33,336 bases of DNA, from positions 1-33,336 of the forward strand of contig JBOGDS010000038.1 of NCBI GenBank assembly GCA_050743075.1, read 5' to 3'. Source of the DNA: JBOGDS01 sp050743075 (GTDB lineage Bacteria > Actinomycetota > Actinomycetes > Jiangellales > Jiangellaceae). Shown one piece after another: positions 24,069 through 30,581 of the stretch (position 1 is its first letter; each line of letters starts with the position of its first letter). The position numbers and the translations under genes are program-made. The notes below the pieces were generated by a model, which was not told where the DNA came from, did not search any database, and worked only from the letters and a program-made list of their open reading frames with translations.

Positions 24069-24545
24069 CTACGGCTCGCTGTCGTCGGGTTCTTCGAACT
24101 CCTGGGGTGCAGGTTCTCCGGGTCCTTCGGGCGCAGGCTGTCGACTGCGTTCCAGGCGTACGTAGCCTGCCGAGTGGACACCCACTGCCACGAGCGCGCT
24201 TGCCAGCATCCCCACGCCGGCGATCTGGTGGATGTGCCAGAACCCGGCAACCAGTCCTACGAAGGCGGCTCCCTGCGCGACCACCCTCGCAATCTCGACA
24301 GTGCGTGAGTCAGGAAGACGACGCCGGAAGGACTCCTGCCGACTGATCAGCACAAGCGCAGCCAGAAGGGGGATCGCCACGGAGAAGGCGACGACGCAGA
24401 TCGGGGCGGAAGGTCGAGCGACGCGGCCGTGAGAAACGGCTGCACCATGACCACGCCAACGCCCATCAAACCGGCGTAGGCCACGTTGTTCTGCCGGATC
24501 CCCTTCCTGCTCCAGCTCTGGTTCTCGTGTCCAATCCTCGTTCAC
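24069..24545 (-). pseudogene. Degenerate small membrane protein with two apparent frameshifts
   Basis: Three membrane-type segments can be read but not in one frame. From a GTG at 24545 the frame starts VNEDWTRE. A shift of one base then gives RKGIRQNNVAYAGLMGVGVVM followed by VQPFLTAASLDLP (first TM pair). The original frame resumes near 24411 with APICVVAFSVAIPLLAALVLI, then AQGAAFVGLVAGFWHIHQIAG and MLASALVAVGVHSAG, ending in an acidic Pro-rich tail. The second break is explained by loss of one G (CCGGCC to CCGCC on the coding strand). Homologues are not recognised. The gene lies between pheA and the broken HNH gene. It could instead be a non-coding remnant; the joined reading is my reconstruction. 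Confidence 0.5.
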
Positions 24546-24631
24546 GGCCACCGTCTTCCCGAGAGGGGCACCGGGGGATCGAGAGTACTGACTCGGCGTC
24601 CTGTCACGACTGTCGGACCCTCGACCTGTGC

Positions 24632-24647
24632 TCGAACACATGTTCGA
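24632..24647. promoter_or_regulatory. LexA (SOS) box at the start of the HNH gene
   Basis: TCGAACACATGTTCGA is an exact match to the mycobacterial SOS box TCGAAC-N4-GTTCGA, flanked by C and G that extend the arms. It overlaps the first codons of the HNH gene. Confidence 0.85.
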
Positions 24648-25847
24648 GGAAGCTCGCCAGGTCAGAGCCCGGCTGGCCGCATTGGTCGACCGGCTCGATC
24701 CGGACGCGGTCAGCGGGTCGGCCGCGCACGAGCTGTGGGACGTCCTCGACGCGTCGGAGCGGTTGTGTGCGGCCGGCAAGACGCTGCTGGCTCGCCGGCT
24801 CGCGGCGACCCATCGCCCGGCCGATGGTTCGCGGTCGGCCGCCGACGAGCTCGCTCGCCGGGCGGGCTCGCCTGCCGGGCTGGCGAAGGACGCCATCGAA
24901 ATGTCGCGGCGGCTCCCCGGGCAGCCCTCGGTCGAGCGCGCGTTGCGCCGCGGGGAGCTGTCTATGCCGCAGGCGGTGGCGGTCAGCGGCGCCGCCGCGG
25001 CCGACCCGAGCCAGGCCGAGCGGCTGACCGACCTGGCCGGTCGGGTGTCGCTGTCGGAGCTGCGCGAGGAGTGCGCCCGGGTGCGTGCGGCAGCCGACGG
25101 ACCCGGCGGCGACCGATCGCAGGTTGCACCAGGCGCGGCGCCTGCGCCGCTACGTCGACGGTGAGGGTTTCTGGAACCTGCAGGCGAAGGGGACGCCGCA
25201 GGCCGGGGCGGCGTTCAACGCCGTCCTGGACGCGATCGCCGACGAGGTCTTTCGGGCCGCCCGCCGCGACGGTCGTCACGAAGAGCCCGAGGCCTACGCG
25301 TTCGACGCGCTGATGTCGCTGGCCGACCGGGCCGCCGGTACCGCCGCTGCCGCCAGCGCGGTCGCCGAGTCGTCGGGTGGGTCGCCGCCGGGTCCATCGC
25401 AGCGGTGTCCCAGCGAGCGATACCTGGCCCTGCTGCGGGTCGATGTCGAGGCGCTGCGCCGCGGACGTGCTGAAGCTAGCGAGTTGTGCGAGCTGCGCGG
25501 CGTCGGCCGGGTGCCGGTCGACGTGGCCCGGGAGATGCTCGGCGAGGCGGTCGTCAAGCTGGTCATCACCCGCGGGGTCGACGTGCTGAACGTCACGCAC
25601 CTCGGCCGTGGGCCGACTGCCGCGCAGCGGGTGGCGCTGGCCTGGACCAGCCCGGGCTGCTCGGTGGAGGGCTGCTACCGGACTCGCACCGAGCTGGATC
25701 ACCGCGAACCGTGGGCCCGTACCCGCCATACCCGCTTGGACCAGCTCGATCCGCTGTGCCATTACCACCATGACCTCAAGACCCGCCATGGTTGGGCGCA
25801 GCGGCCGCTGGCGCCGGTGGGCGAGGGCATGGCACTGGCTGGCTGGA

Positions 25848-25860
25848 TACCCTTGGGCGC
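25848..25860 (+). promoter_or_regulatory. -10 element of a leaderless promoter (serS), inside the HNH gene
   Basis: TACCCT at 25848-25853 is followed by 7 nt and the GTG at 25861. The hexamer is within the last codons of the HNH reading frame. Confidence 0.55.
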
Positions 25861-27120
25861 GTGCTCGACCTTCGCCTGATCAGGGAGGACCCGGACCGGC
25901 TCCGGGGGTCGCAGCGCGCCCGTGGTGAGCCGGACGAGGTTGTCGACGAACTGCTTGCGGCCGACGATGCCCGCCGTAGCTCCCTCGCCGAGTTCGAGCG
26001 GCTGCGCGCCGAGCAGAAGGCGCTCGGCAAGCAGATCCCGGCGGCGCAGGGCGAGGAGAGGCAGGCCCTGCTCGGCAAGGCCAAGCAGCTCGCCGCCGCC
26101 GTCAAGCAGGCCGAGGCCGAGGCCGACGCCGCCCAGCAGGCGCTCGACCGGGTCGCCCTGGTGCCGTCGAACCTGGTCGAAGAGGGCGTCCCTGCGGGGG
26201 GCGAGGACGACTACGCCCTGCTCCGGGAGGTCGGGCAGCGCCCCACGCTCGCCGAGCCCCTGGACCACCTCGAGATCGGGGAGGGGCTGCGCGCGATCGA
26301 CGTGGAGCGGGGAGCCAAGGTCTCCGGATCTCGGTTCTACTACCTGACCGGCGTCGGCGCCCAGCTCGAGCTCGGCATGCTCAACCTGGCCATGGCCAAA
26401 GCGGTCGAAGCGGGCTTCACGCCGATGATAACGCCGACGCTGGTCCGTCCGGAGATCATGGGCGGCACCGGCTTCCTCGGCGCACACGCGGAGGAGGTCT
26501 ACCGGCTCGAGCGCGACGACCTCTATCTCGTCGGCACCAGCGAGGTCCCGCTGGCCGGCTATCACGCCGACGAGATCCTCGACCTGTCCGACGGCCCGCT
26601 GCGCTACGCCGGCTGGTCCGCGTGCTATCGGCGAGAAGCCGGATCACACGGGCGCGACACCCGCGGGATCATCCGCGTTCACCAGTTCCACAAGGTGGAG
26701 ATGTTCTCTTATTGCAGAGAAGAGGACGCCGTGACGGAGCACCGGCGCCTCCTCGCGTGGCAGGAGGAGATGCTGGCCGCCGTGGAGCTGCCCTACCGGG
26801 TGATCGATCTGGCGGCCGGCGACCTGGGTTCGAGTGCGACGAGGAAGTTCGACTGTGAGGCCTGGCTGCCGTCCCAGCAACGCTGGATGGAGGTCACGTC
26901 GACCTCGAACTGCACCACGTTCCAGGCCCGACGGCTGGGCATCCGGGAGCGCGTCGGACACAGCACCCGGCCGGTAGCGACCCTGAACGGCACGCTGGGC
27001 ACCACCCGCTGGATCGTGGCGCTGCTGGAGAACCACCAGCGGGTCGACGGCGCGGTACACGTGCCGGAGGCGCTGCGGCCCCACCTGGGCGGGCGCCACA
27101 CGCTCGAGCCCGTCGCGTGA
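25861..27120 (+). CDS. serS: Seryl-tRNA synthetase
   Basis: It charges tRNA-Ser (and tRNA-Sec where present) with serine. The 419-residue protein starts MLDLRLIREDPDRLRGSQ, the family N-terminus. That supports the GTG at 25861 over an in-frame start at 25792 within the HNH gene. The tRNA-binding coiled coil (about 30-100) includes FERLRAEQKALGKQIPAAQGE. Class II motifs follow: motif 2 CYRREAGSHGRDTRGIIRVH (from about 254) and motif 3 GTLGTTRWIVALLENHQ (about 377-392), with the serine-binding TSEVPLAGYH before them. It overlaps the HNH gene by 19 nt and the HAD gene by 4 nt (GTGA). It should be essential, yet its promoter sits inside a decaying accessory gene. Confidence 0.97.
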   Translation: MLDLRLIREDPDRLRGSQRARGEPDEVVDELLAADDARRSSLAEFERLRAEQKALGKQIPAAQGEERQALLGKAKQLAAAVKQAEAEADAAQQALDRVALVPSNLVEEGVPAGGEDDYALLREVGQRPTLAEPLDHLEIGEGLRAIDVERGAKVSGSRFYYLTGVGAQLELGMLNLAMAKAVEAGFTPMITPTLVRPEIMGGTGFLGAHAEEVYRLERDDLYLVGTSEVPLAGYHADEILDLSDGPLRYAGWSACYRREAGSHGRDTRGIIRVHQFHKVEMFSYCREEDAVTEHRRLLAWQEEMLAAVELPYRVIDLAAGDLGSSATRKFDCEAWLPSQQRWMEVTSTSNCTTFQARRLGIRERVGHSTRPVATLNGTLGTTRWIVALLENHQRVDGAVHVPEALRPHLGGRHTLEPVA

Positions 27121-27920
27121 GCCGGTCGAACTGGCGGCCGGCGCTGGTTGCGCTCGACGTCGACGGGACCCTCGTCACGTACGAGAACTTCTACCGGCCA
27201 CCGCGGCGAGCCGTGGTCAAGGCCGTCCGGCGCGCACGCAGGGCCGGCGCCCACATCGTCGTCGCGACCGGACGCTCGCTGCACTCGACGGCACCCGTGC
27301 TGGACCAGCTCAGCCTCTCCGAGGGCTACGCCGTCTGCTCGAACGGCGCCGTCGTCGTCGACGTCGAGACGCGGCTCCCCGTCCACGTCGTCACGTTCGA
27401 CGCGAGCGACCCGGTCCGCTACTTCGCCGAACAGATCCCCGACGCCGTGCTGGCGATCGAGGAGCTCGGCGTCGGCTTCCGGGTGACCGGCGACTTTCCG
27501 GTCGGCGAGCTCGACGGCAAGGTGACCGTCGTCAGCCACGACGAACTGCTCGACGGGCCGGTGACCCGGCTCGTCGTGCGCTGGCCGGAGGGCTCGCGGG
27601 AGCGGCTACGCGCGGTCGCCGCAGCGTCGGGTCTGCCCAGCGTCGACTACGCGATCGGCTACACCGCGTGGCTGGACATCATGCCCGAGGGCGTGTCGAA
27701 GGCGGCCGGTCTGGAGACCGTGTGCGGCAAGCTCGGCGTCAGCCGCCGCGAGGTTCTCGCCGTGGGCGACGGCCACAACGACATGGAGATGCTGGCCTGG
27801 GCGGGCGTGGGCGTCGCCATGGGTCAGGCGCCGTATGACGTCATGGACGTGGCCGACGCGGTGTGCGAGAGCGTCGACGCCGACGGCGTGGCCTCGCTGC
27901 TGAACCGCTACTTCGCCTGA
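27117..27920 (+). CDS. HAD-superfamily (Cof/IIB type) phosphatase
   Basis: This 267-residue cytosolic sugar-phosphate or nucleotide phosphatase of the Cof type has motif I LVALDVDGTLV (D14 nucleophile, D16), motif II VVATGRS, a motif III lysine in GVSKAAGLETVCGKLG and motif IV VGDGHNDMEML (D218, D222). A C2B-type cap lies between motifs II and III (about 80-190). The GTG at 27117 overlaps the serS stop (GTGA), so it is translated from the serS transcript, an arrangement also seen in other actinomycetes as I recall. The 3' end overlaps the convergent SRPBCC gene by 13 nt. The substrate is unknown. Confidence 0.92.
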   Translation: MSRSNWRPALVALDVDGTLVTYENFYRPPRRAVVKAVRRARRAGAHIVVATGRSLHSTAPVLDQLSLSEGYAVCSNGAVVVDVETRLPVHVVTFDASDPVRYFAEQIPDAVLAIEELGVGFRVTGDFPVGELDGKVTVVSHDELLDGPVTRLVVRWPEGSRERLRAVAAASGLPSVDYAIGYTAWLDIMPEGVSKAAGLETVCGKLGVSRREVLAVGDGHNDMEMLAWAGVGVAMGQAPYDVMDVADAVCESVDADGVASLLNRYFA

Positions 27921-28351
27921 AGCTCGACCAGTCGGCTGAGGCAGTCGCGCCATCCTTGCGCGTGGTTGTCGCGGTCCTCGGCGGACGCGTTGGCGCTGTG
28001 GGTCACGATCACCTCGGTGCGTCCGTCGTCGACCTCGCGGAACTCGACGGCGACGTTCGTGACGCCCTGTTCACCGTCCCAGGCCCAGGTCATGCGCAGC
28101 CGCTCCGGCCGGGCGACCTCGACGTAGTTCCCGCTGATCCCCATGTCGGCCGCGTCGCTGCGGATGCGGAAGGCGCCGCCGTCGCGGACGTCGAGCGCGT
28201 ACGTCGTCGCGAACCGTTCCGGCCACCACCACCGCGCCAGCTCGGCCGGATCGGTGAACGCCCGAAAGAGCCGTTCGCGGTCAGCGGAGAGGGTGACGGT
28301 GGCGACCACGGTCGCGTCGTCGGGCGTCTGGGTGCGGACGGTCGGGGTCAT
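27908..28351 (-). CDS. SRPBCC/AHSA1-domain protein
   Basis: This 147-residue START-like helix-grip protein has an N-terminal VTLSADRERLFRAFTDPAELARWW, a central GGAFRIRSDAADMGISGNYVEV, WDGEQGVTNVAVEFREVDDG, and the C-terminal long helix GWRDCLSRLVELQ, the AHSA1/CalC pattern. Such proteins bind a hydrophobic ligand in the barrel. The ATG at 28351 overlaps the arsR stop as ATGA, so it is coupled to an ArsR-type repressor. This pairing is common in actinomycetes and suggests the SRPBCC protein is the effector or ligand-handling partner. The ligand is unknown. Confidence 0.9.
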   Translation of the reverse strand: MTPTVRTQTPDDATVVATVTLSADRERLFRAFTDPAELARWWWPERFATTYALDVRDGGAFRIRSDAADMGISGNYVEVARPERLRMTWAWDGEQGVTNVAVEFREVDDGRTEVIVTHSANASAEDRDNHAQGWRDCLSRLVELQAK

Positions 28352-28680
28352 GTGGACTCCTCCGGTGGCGTGACGTGGTCGGCGAGGGCGGTGAGCTGGG
28401 TGGTCCAGAAGTCGCGGTGACGCTCGAGCCAGGCCGTCGCGACCGCGAGGTTGTCGGCACGAAGGCGGCAGACCTGGTTGCGGCCACGCCGCTCACGGCT
28501 GATCAGGCCCGCCTTCTCCAGGACGCTCAGGTGCTTCGAGACGGCCGGCAGGCTCATCCGGAACGGCGCCGCGAGTTCGCCGACGGTCGCATCGTGGCGG
28601 GCCAGCCGCACCACGACGGCTCGCCGCGTGGGGTCGGCCAGCGCCGCGAACGTGCGGTCGAGGCTGTCATAATTAACCAT
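28348..28680 (-). CDS. ArsR-family transcriptional regulator
   Basis: This 110-residue winged-helix repressor starts MVNYDSLDRTFAALADPTRR, the hallmark N-terminus of ArsR proteins paired with SRPBCC genes. It continues ATVGELAAPFRMSLPAVSKHLSVLEKAGLISRERRGRNQVCRL. No metal-binding cysteine pair is present in the recognition helix, so it is not an arsenic sensor of the classical kind. The ATG at 28680 is preferred to the in-frame one at 28698 because the conserved MVNY begins there and a good promoter ends 7 nt before it. A palindromic operator overlaps the start codon, so autorepression is likely. Confidence 0.93.
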   Translation of the reverse strand: MVNYDSLDRTFAALADPTRRAVVVRLARHDATVGELAAPFRMSLPAVSKHLSVLEKAGLISRERRGRNQVCRLRADNLAVATAWLERHRDFWTTQLTALADHVTPPEEST

Positions 28681-28688
28681 CTGGTTAA
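28673..28688. promoter_or_regulatory. ArsR operator overlapping the arsR start codon
   Basis: TTAACCATCTGGTTAA has perfect 7-bp arms. One half is made by the first codons of arsR (ATG GTT AA) and the other by the transcript start region. Confidence 0.75.
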
Positions 28689-28717
28689 GTATCGGCATGC
28701 GAATCCGTGTCCGTCAA
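28688..28717 (-). promoter_or_regulatory. Sigma-70-type promoter of arsR-SRPBCC
   Basis: On the minus strand TTGACG (28717-28712), an 18-nt spacer and GATACT (28693-28688) form the best -35/-10 pair in the window. The -10 ends 7 nt before the ATG, predicting a leaderless or near-leaderless mRNA. Confidence 0.65.
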
Positions 28718-28785
28718 CCCTGACGCGGTCCAACTCCGCGAACGCCCCGCCGACTCGGGCCTGGTCCGCGGAATTGGCCCGCTTG

Positions 28786-28805
28786 ACCTGGAGCGCGCTC
28801 CAGGT
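28786..28805. promoter_or_regulatory. Perfect 20-bp palindrome in the aldo-keto reductase promoter, MerR-like operator
   Basis: ACCTGGAGCGCGCTCCAGGT overlaps a TTGACC -35 (28783-28788) and runs to a TACCAG (28805-28810). This layout and sequence resemble MerR-family operators. No merR gene is adjacent. Confidence 0.65.
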
Positions 28806-28859
28806 ACCAGAGTGAGGTTCCGTCACGGGACCAAGGCCGATCACGACGGAGGGCCAGCC

Positions 28860-29822
28860 ATGAAGTACCGCACCATTTCCGGGACCCGCGTCAGCGGACT
28901 GTGTCTCGGTGCACTGCCGTTCGGCACCAGCGTGGACGAGAAGACGTCGTTCGCCATCCTCGACCGATTCGTGGACGCGGGCGGGACGTTCGTCGACACG
29001 TCGGACAACTACGCGTTCTGGCTCGACGACGCGACCGGTGACGAGAGTGAGACCGTGCTCGGGCACTGGCTCGAGCGCACCCGGGCCCGCGACGAGGTCG
29101 TCATCGGCACCAAGGTCGGCGCCCGGCCGCGGACGCCGGGCGACCGCACGCTCGACGACGTCGAAGGCCTGTCGGGGGCTGCCATCCGGGCCGCGCTCTC
29201 GGGCAGCCTGGAGCGCCTCGGCACGGACCACGTGGAAATCTACTACGCCCACGTCGAAGACCGCTCCGTTCCGATCGAGGAGACCGTCGAGACTTTCGCC
29301 GAGCTGGTGCGCGAGGGCTCCGTGGGTGCGCTCGGCGTGAGCAACCACGCGGTCTGGCTGGTGGAACGGGCCCGAGCGCTGGCACGCGCCGAGGACGCCG
29401 CGGCCTACACCTTCCTGCAGTACCGGTACAGCTATCTGCAGCCGCGCGCCGATCATCCGCTGCCGGAGTCGGGCCACGTCCACGCATCGACCGAGCTGCT
29501 CGGCTACGCGCGCAGCGAGCCGGGTATCGCCCTGGTCGCCTACTCGCCGCTGATCATGGGCGCCTACACGCGGCCGGACCGGCCCCTGCCGCATGCGTAC
29601 AACCACCCCGGCACGTCGGCCAGGTTGGCCGCGCTGGACGATGTGGCCGCCGCGACGGGCGCCACGCGCAACCAGGTCGTGCTGGCGTGGATGCTCGGAC
29701 GCGACCTGCCGGTCATCCCGCTGGTCGGTGTCAGCTCACTCGCCCAACTCGACGAAGCGCTCGACGGCGTCGACCTGGAACTGACCGCAGATCAGACGGA
29801 GCGGCTCGACGCCGCCGGCTGA
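28860..29822 (+). CDS. Aldo-keto reductase
   Basis: This 320-residue NADPH-dependent (beta/alpha)8 oxidoreductase carries the AKR tetrad: D46 and Y51 in FVDTSDNYAFW, K85 in VVIGTKVG and H131 in VEIYYAHVEDR. The NADPH-binding part includes GALGVSNHAVW, VAYSPLIMGAY and VIPLVGVSSLAQLDEAL. The ATG at 28860 has GGAGGG about 6 nt upstream and matches the family start (MKYRTISGTRVSGLCLG). The upstream in-frame start at 28707 is discarded because it crosses the promoter palindrome. The MerR-like operator suggests induction by a reactive aldehyde, thiol stress or a drug; the substrate is unknown. The gene converges on bpa with an 11-nt gap. Confidence 0.93.
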   Translation: MKYRTISGTRVSGLCLGALPFGTSVDEKTSFAILDRFVDAGGTFVDTSDNYAFWLDDATGDESETVLGHWLERTRARDEVVIGTKVGARPRTPGDRTLDDVEGLSGAAIRAALSGSLERLGTDHVEIYYAHVEDRSVPIEETVETFAELVREGSVGALGVSNHAVWLVERARALARAEDAAAYTFLQYRYSYLQPRADHPLPESGHVHASTELLGYARSEPGIALVAYSPLIMGAYTRPDRPLPHAYNHPGTSARLAALDDVAAATGATRNQVVLAWMLGRDLPVIPLVGVSSLAQLDEALDGVDLELTADQTERLDAAG

Positions 29823-29833
29823 CGACCAGGGGT

Positions 29834-30400
29834 CTACAGGTACATGCCGCCACCGCGCTGAGGGTCATCGCCCTCGGGCCGTGGCGGCACAACCTGGCCG
29901 GGCGCGATCTGGGTCCCCGGCGGAAGCGCGCGCCGCATCTGCTCGAGCTGGGCGCGCGCGGCCATCTGCTGGGCGAAGAGCGTGGTCTGGATGCCGTGGA
30001 AGAGTCCCTCCAGCCACCCCACCAGCTGTGCCTGCGAGATCCTCAGCTCGGCGTCGGTGGGGACGGCATCGCCGGTGAACGGAAGCGTGAGCCGCTCGAG
30101 CTCCTCGATGAGCTCGGGTGCGAGCCCGTCCTCCAGCTCCATGATCGACGAACGGTGGATCTCACGCAGGCGCACCCGGCTGGCCTCGTCCAGCGGCGCG
30201 GCCTTCACCTCCTCGAGCAGCTGCTTGATCATGCTGCCGATCCGCATGACCTTCGCCGGCTGTTCGACCAGGTCGGTCAGCGGCCGCTGCTCGGCATCCT
30301 CGGCGTCCGGCGCCTGCCCGACGGCCATGCCTTCGGGCCCGACCACGATGACACGCGGGGGCTGCTCGGCCTGGCCGGACTTCTCGCTGGGCTCGCTCAT
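29834..30400 (-). CDS. bpa: Bacterial proteasome activator Bpa (PafE), ATP-independent
   Basis: Bpa forms a dodecameric ring that docks on the 20S proteasome and opens its gate without ATP, feeding unfolded proteins. The 188-residue protein (formerly DUF2587) has a disordered acidic N-terminus, then VVGPEGMAVGQ, a four-helix core including MRIGSMIKQLLEEVKAAPLD and SQAQLVGWLEGLFHGIQTTL, and ends GGGMYL. The C-terminal GMYL corresponds to the GQYL docking motif of the M. tuberculosis protein (Rv3780). The ATG at 30400 has AAGGA 7 nt upstream and is preferred to an in-frame GTG at 30418. Its presence implies that this organism encodes a 20S proteasome, which is not in the window. Confidence 0.94.
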   Translation of the reverse strand: MSEPSEKSGQAEQPPRVIVVGPEGMAVGQAPDAEDAEQRPLTDLVEQPAKVMRIGSMIKQLLEEVKAAPLDEASRVRLREIHRSSIMELEDGLAPELIEELERLTLPFTGDAVPTDAELRISQAQLVGWLEGLFHGIQTTLFAQQMAARAQLEQMRRALPPGTQIAPGQVVPPRPEGDDPQRGGGMYL

Positions 30401-30431
30401 GTCCCCATCCTTGCCCACCGCAGGCGGATCG

Positions 30432-30581
30432 TCAGCGCGGGCCTTGGTTCGTCCGGGGCCGCGGGACCGTGTTGTCCCGGTCGGGCTCGGCGGCCGCCGC
30501 GGCAGCGCGACGGATGGCGACGATGCGCATCGTCCGGCGCCGGGCCGACTGCCTGGCCCGACGCCGCTCCTGCGCGTTCAC
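30432..30581 (-). CDS. Small Arg-rich open reading frame coupled to the ABC permease
   Basis: This 49-residue frame begins at a GTG (30581) that overlaps the permease stop as GTGA. It reads VNAQERRRARQSARRRTM, then RIVAIRRAAAAAAEPDRDN and ends RPRTNQGPR. It is strongly basic and probably disordered, with no recognised family. The support is the 4-nt coupling overlap and its fit in the gap before bpa. Small random frames are common in GC-rich DNA, so it may not be real. Confidence 0.35.
   Translation of the reverse strand: MNAQERRRARQSARRRTMRIVAIRRAAAAAAEPDRDNTVPRPRTNQGPR

Larger units (their letters stand above)
24628..25879 (+). pseudogene. DUF222/13E12-type HNH endonuclease gene, frameshifted
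   Basis: These actinobacterial repeat-family proteins pair a helical DUF222 domain with a C-terminal HNH nuclease. The first frame (24628 to about 25098) reads ERLCAAGKTLLARRLAATHR and RRGELSMPQAVAVSGAAAADP, typical DUF222. The second frame (from about 25100) continues DPAATDRRLHQARRLRRYVD, RVDVEALRRGRAE and the HNH core CSVEGCYRTRTELDHREPW with LCHYHHDLKTRHGW. One extra base near 25099 (GACGGAC where GACGAC is expected) breaks the frame, and the first frame ends at 25164. All HNH residues remain. A mycobacterial-type SOS box covers the start (alternative ATG at 24640). The last 19 nt overlap serS. It is either a recent pseudogene or a sequence error. Confidence 0.85.

Noticed and set aside
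25800..25860. T-box or other riboswitch before serS
   Set aside because: The upstream DNA is HNH coding sequence with no leader, and the start looks leaderless.
24047..25879. Insertion sequence or prophage
   Set aside because: No transposase, integrase, terminal inverted repeats or phage genes could be found; only two broken accessory genes are present.
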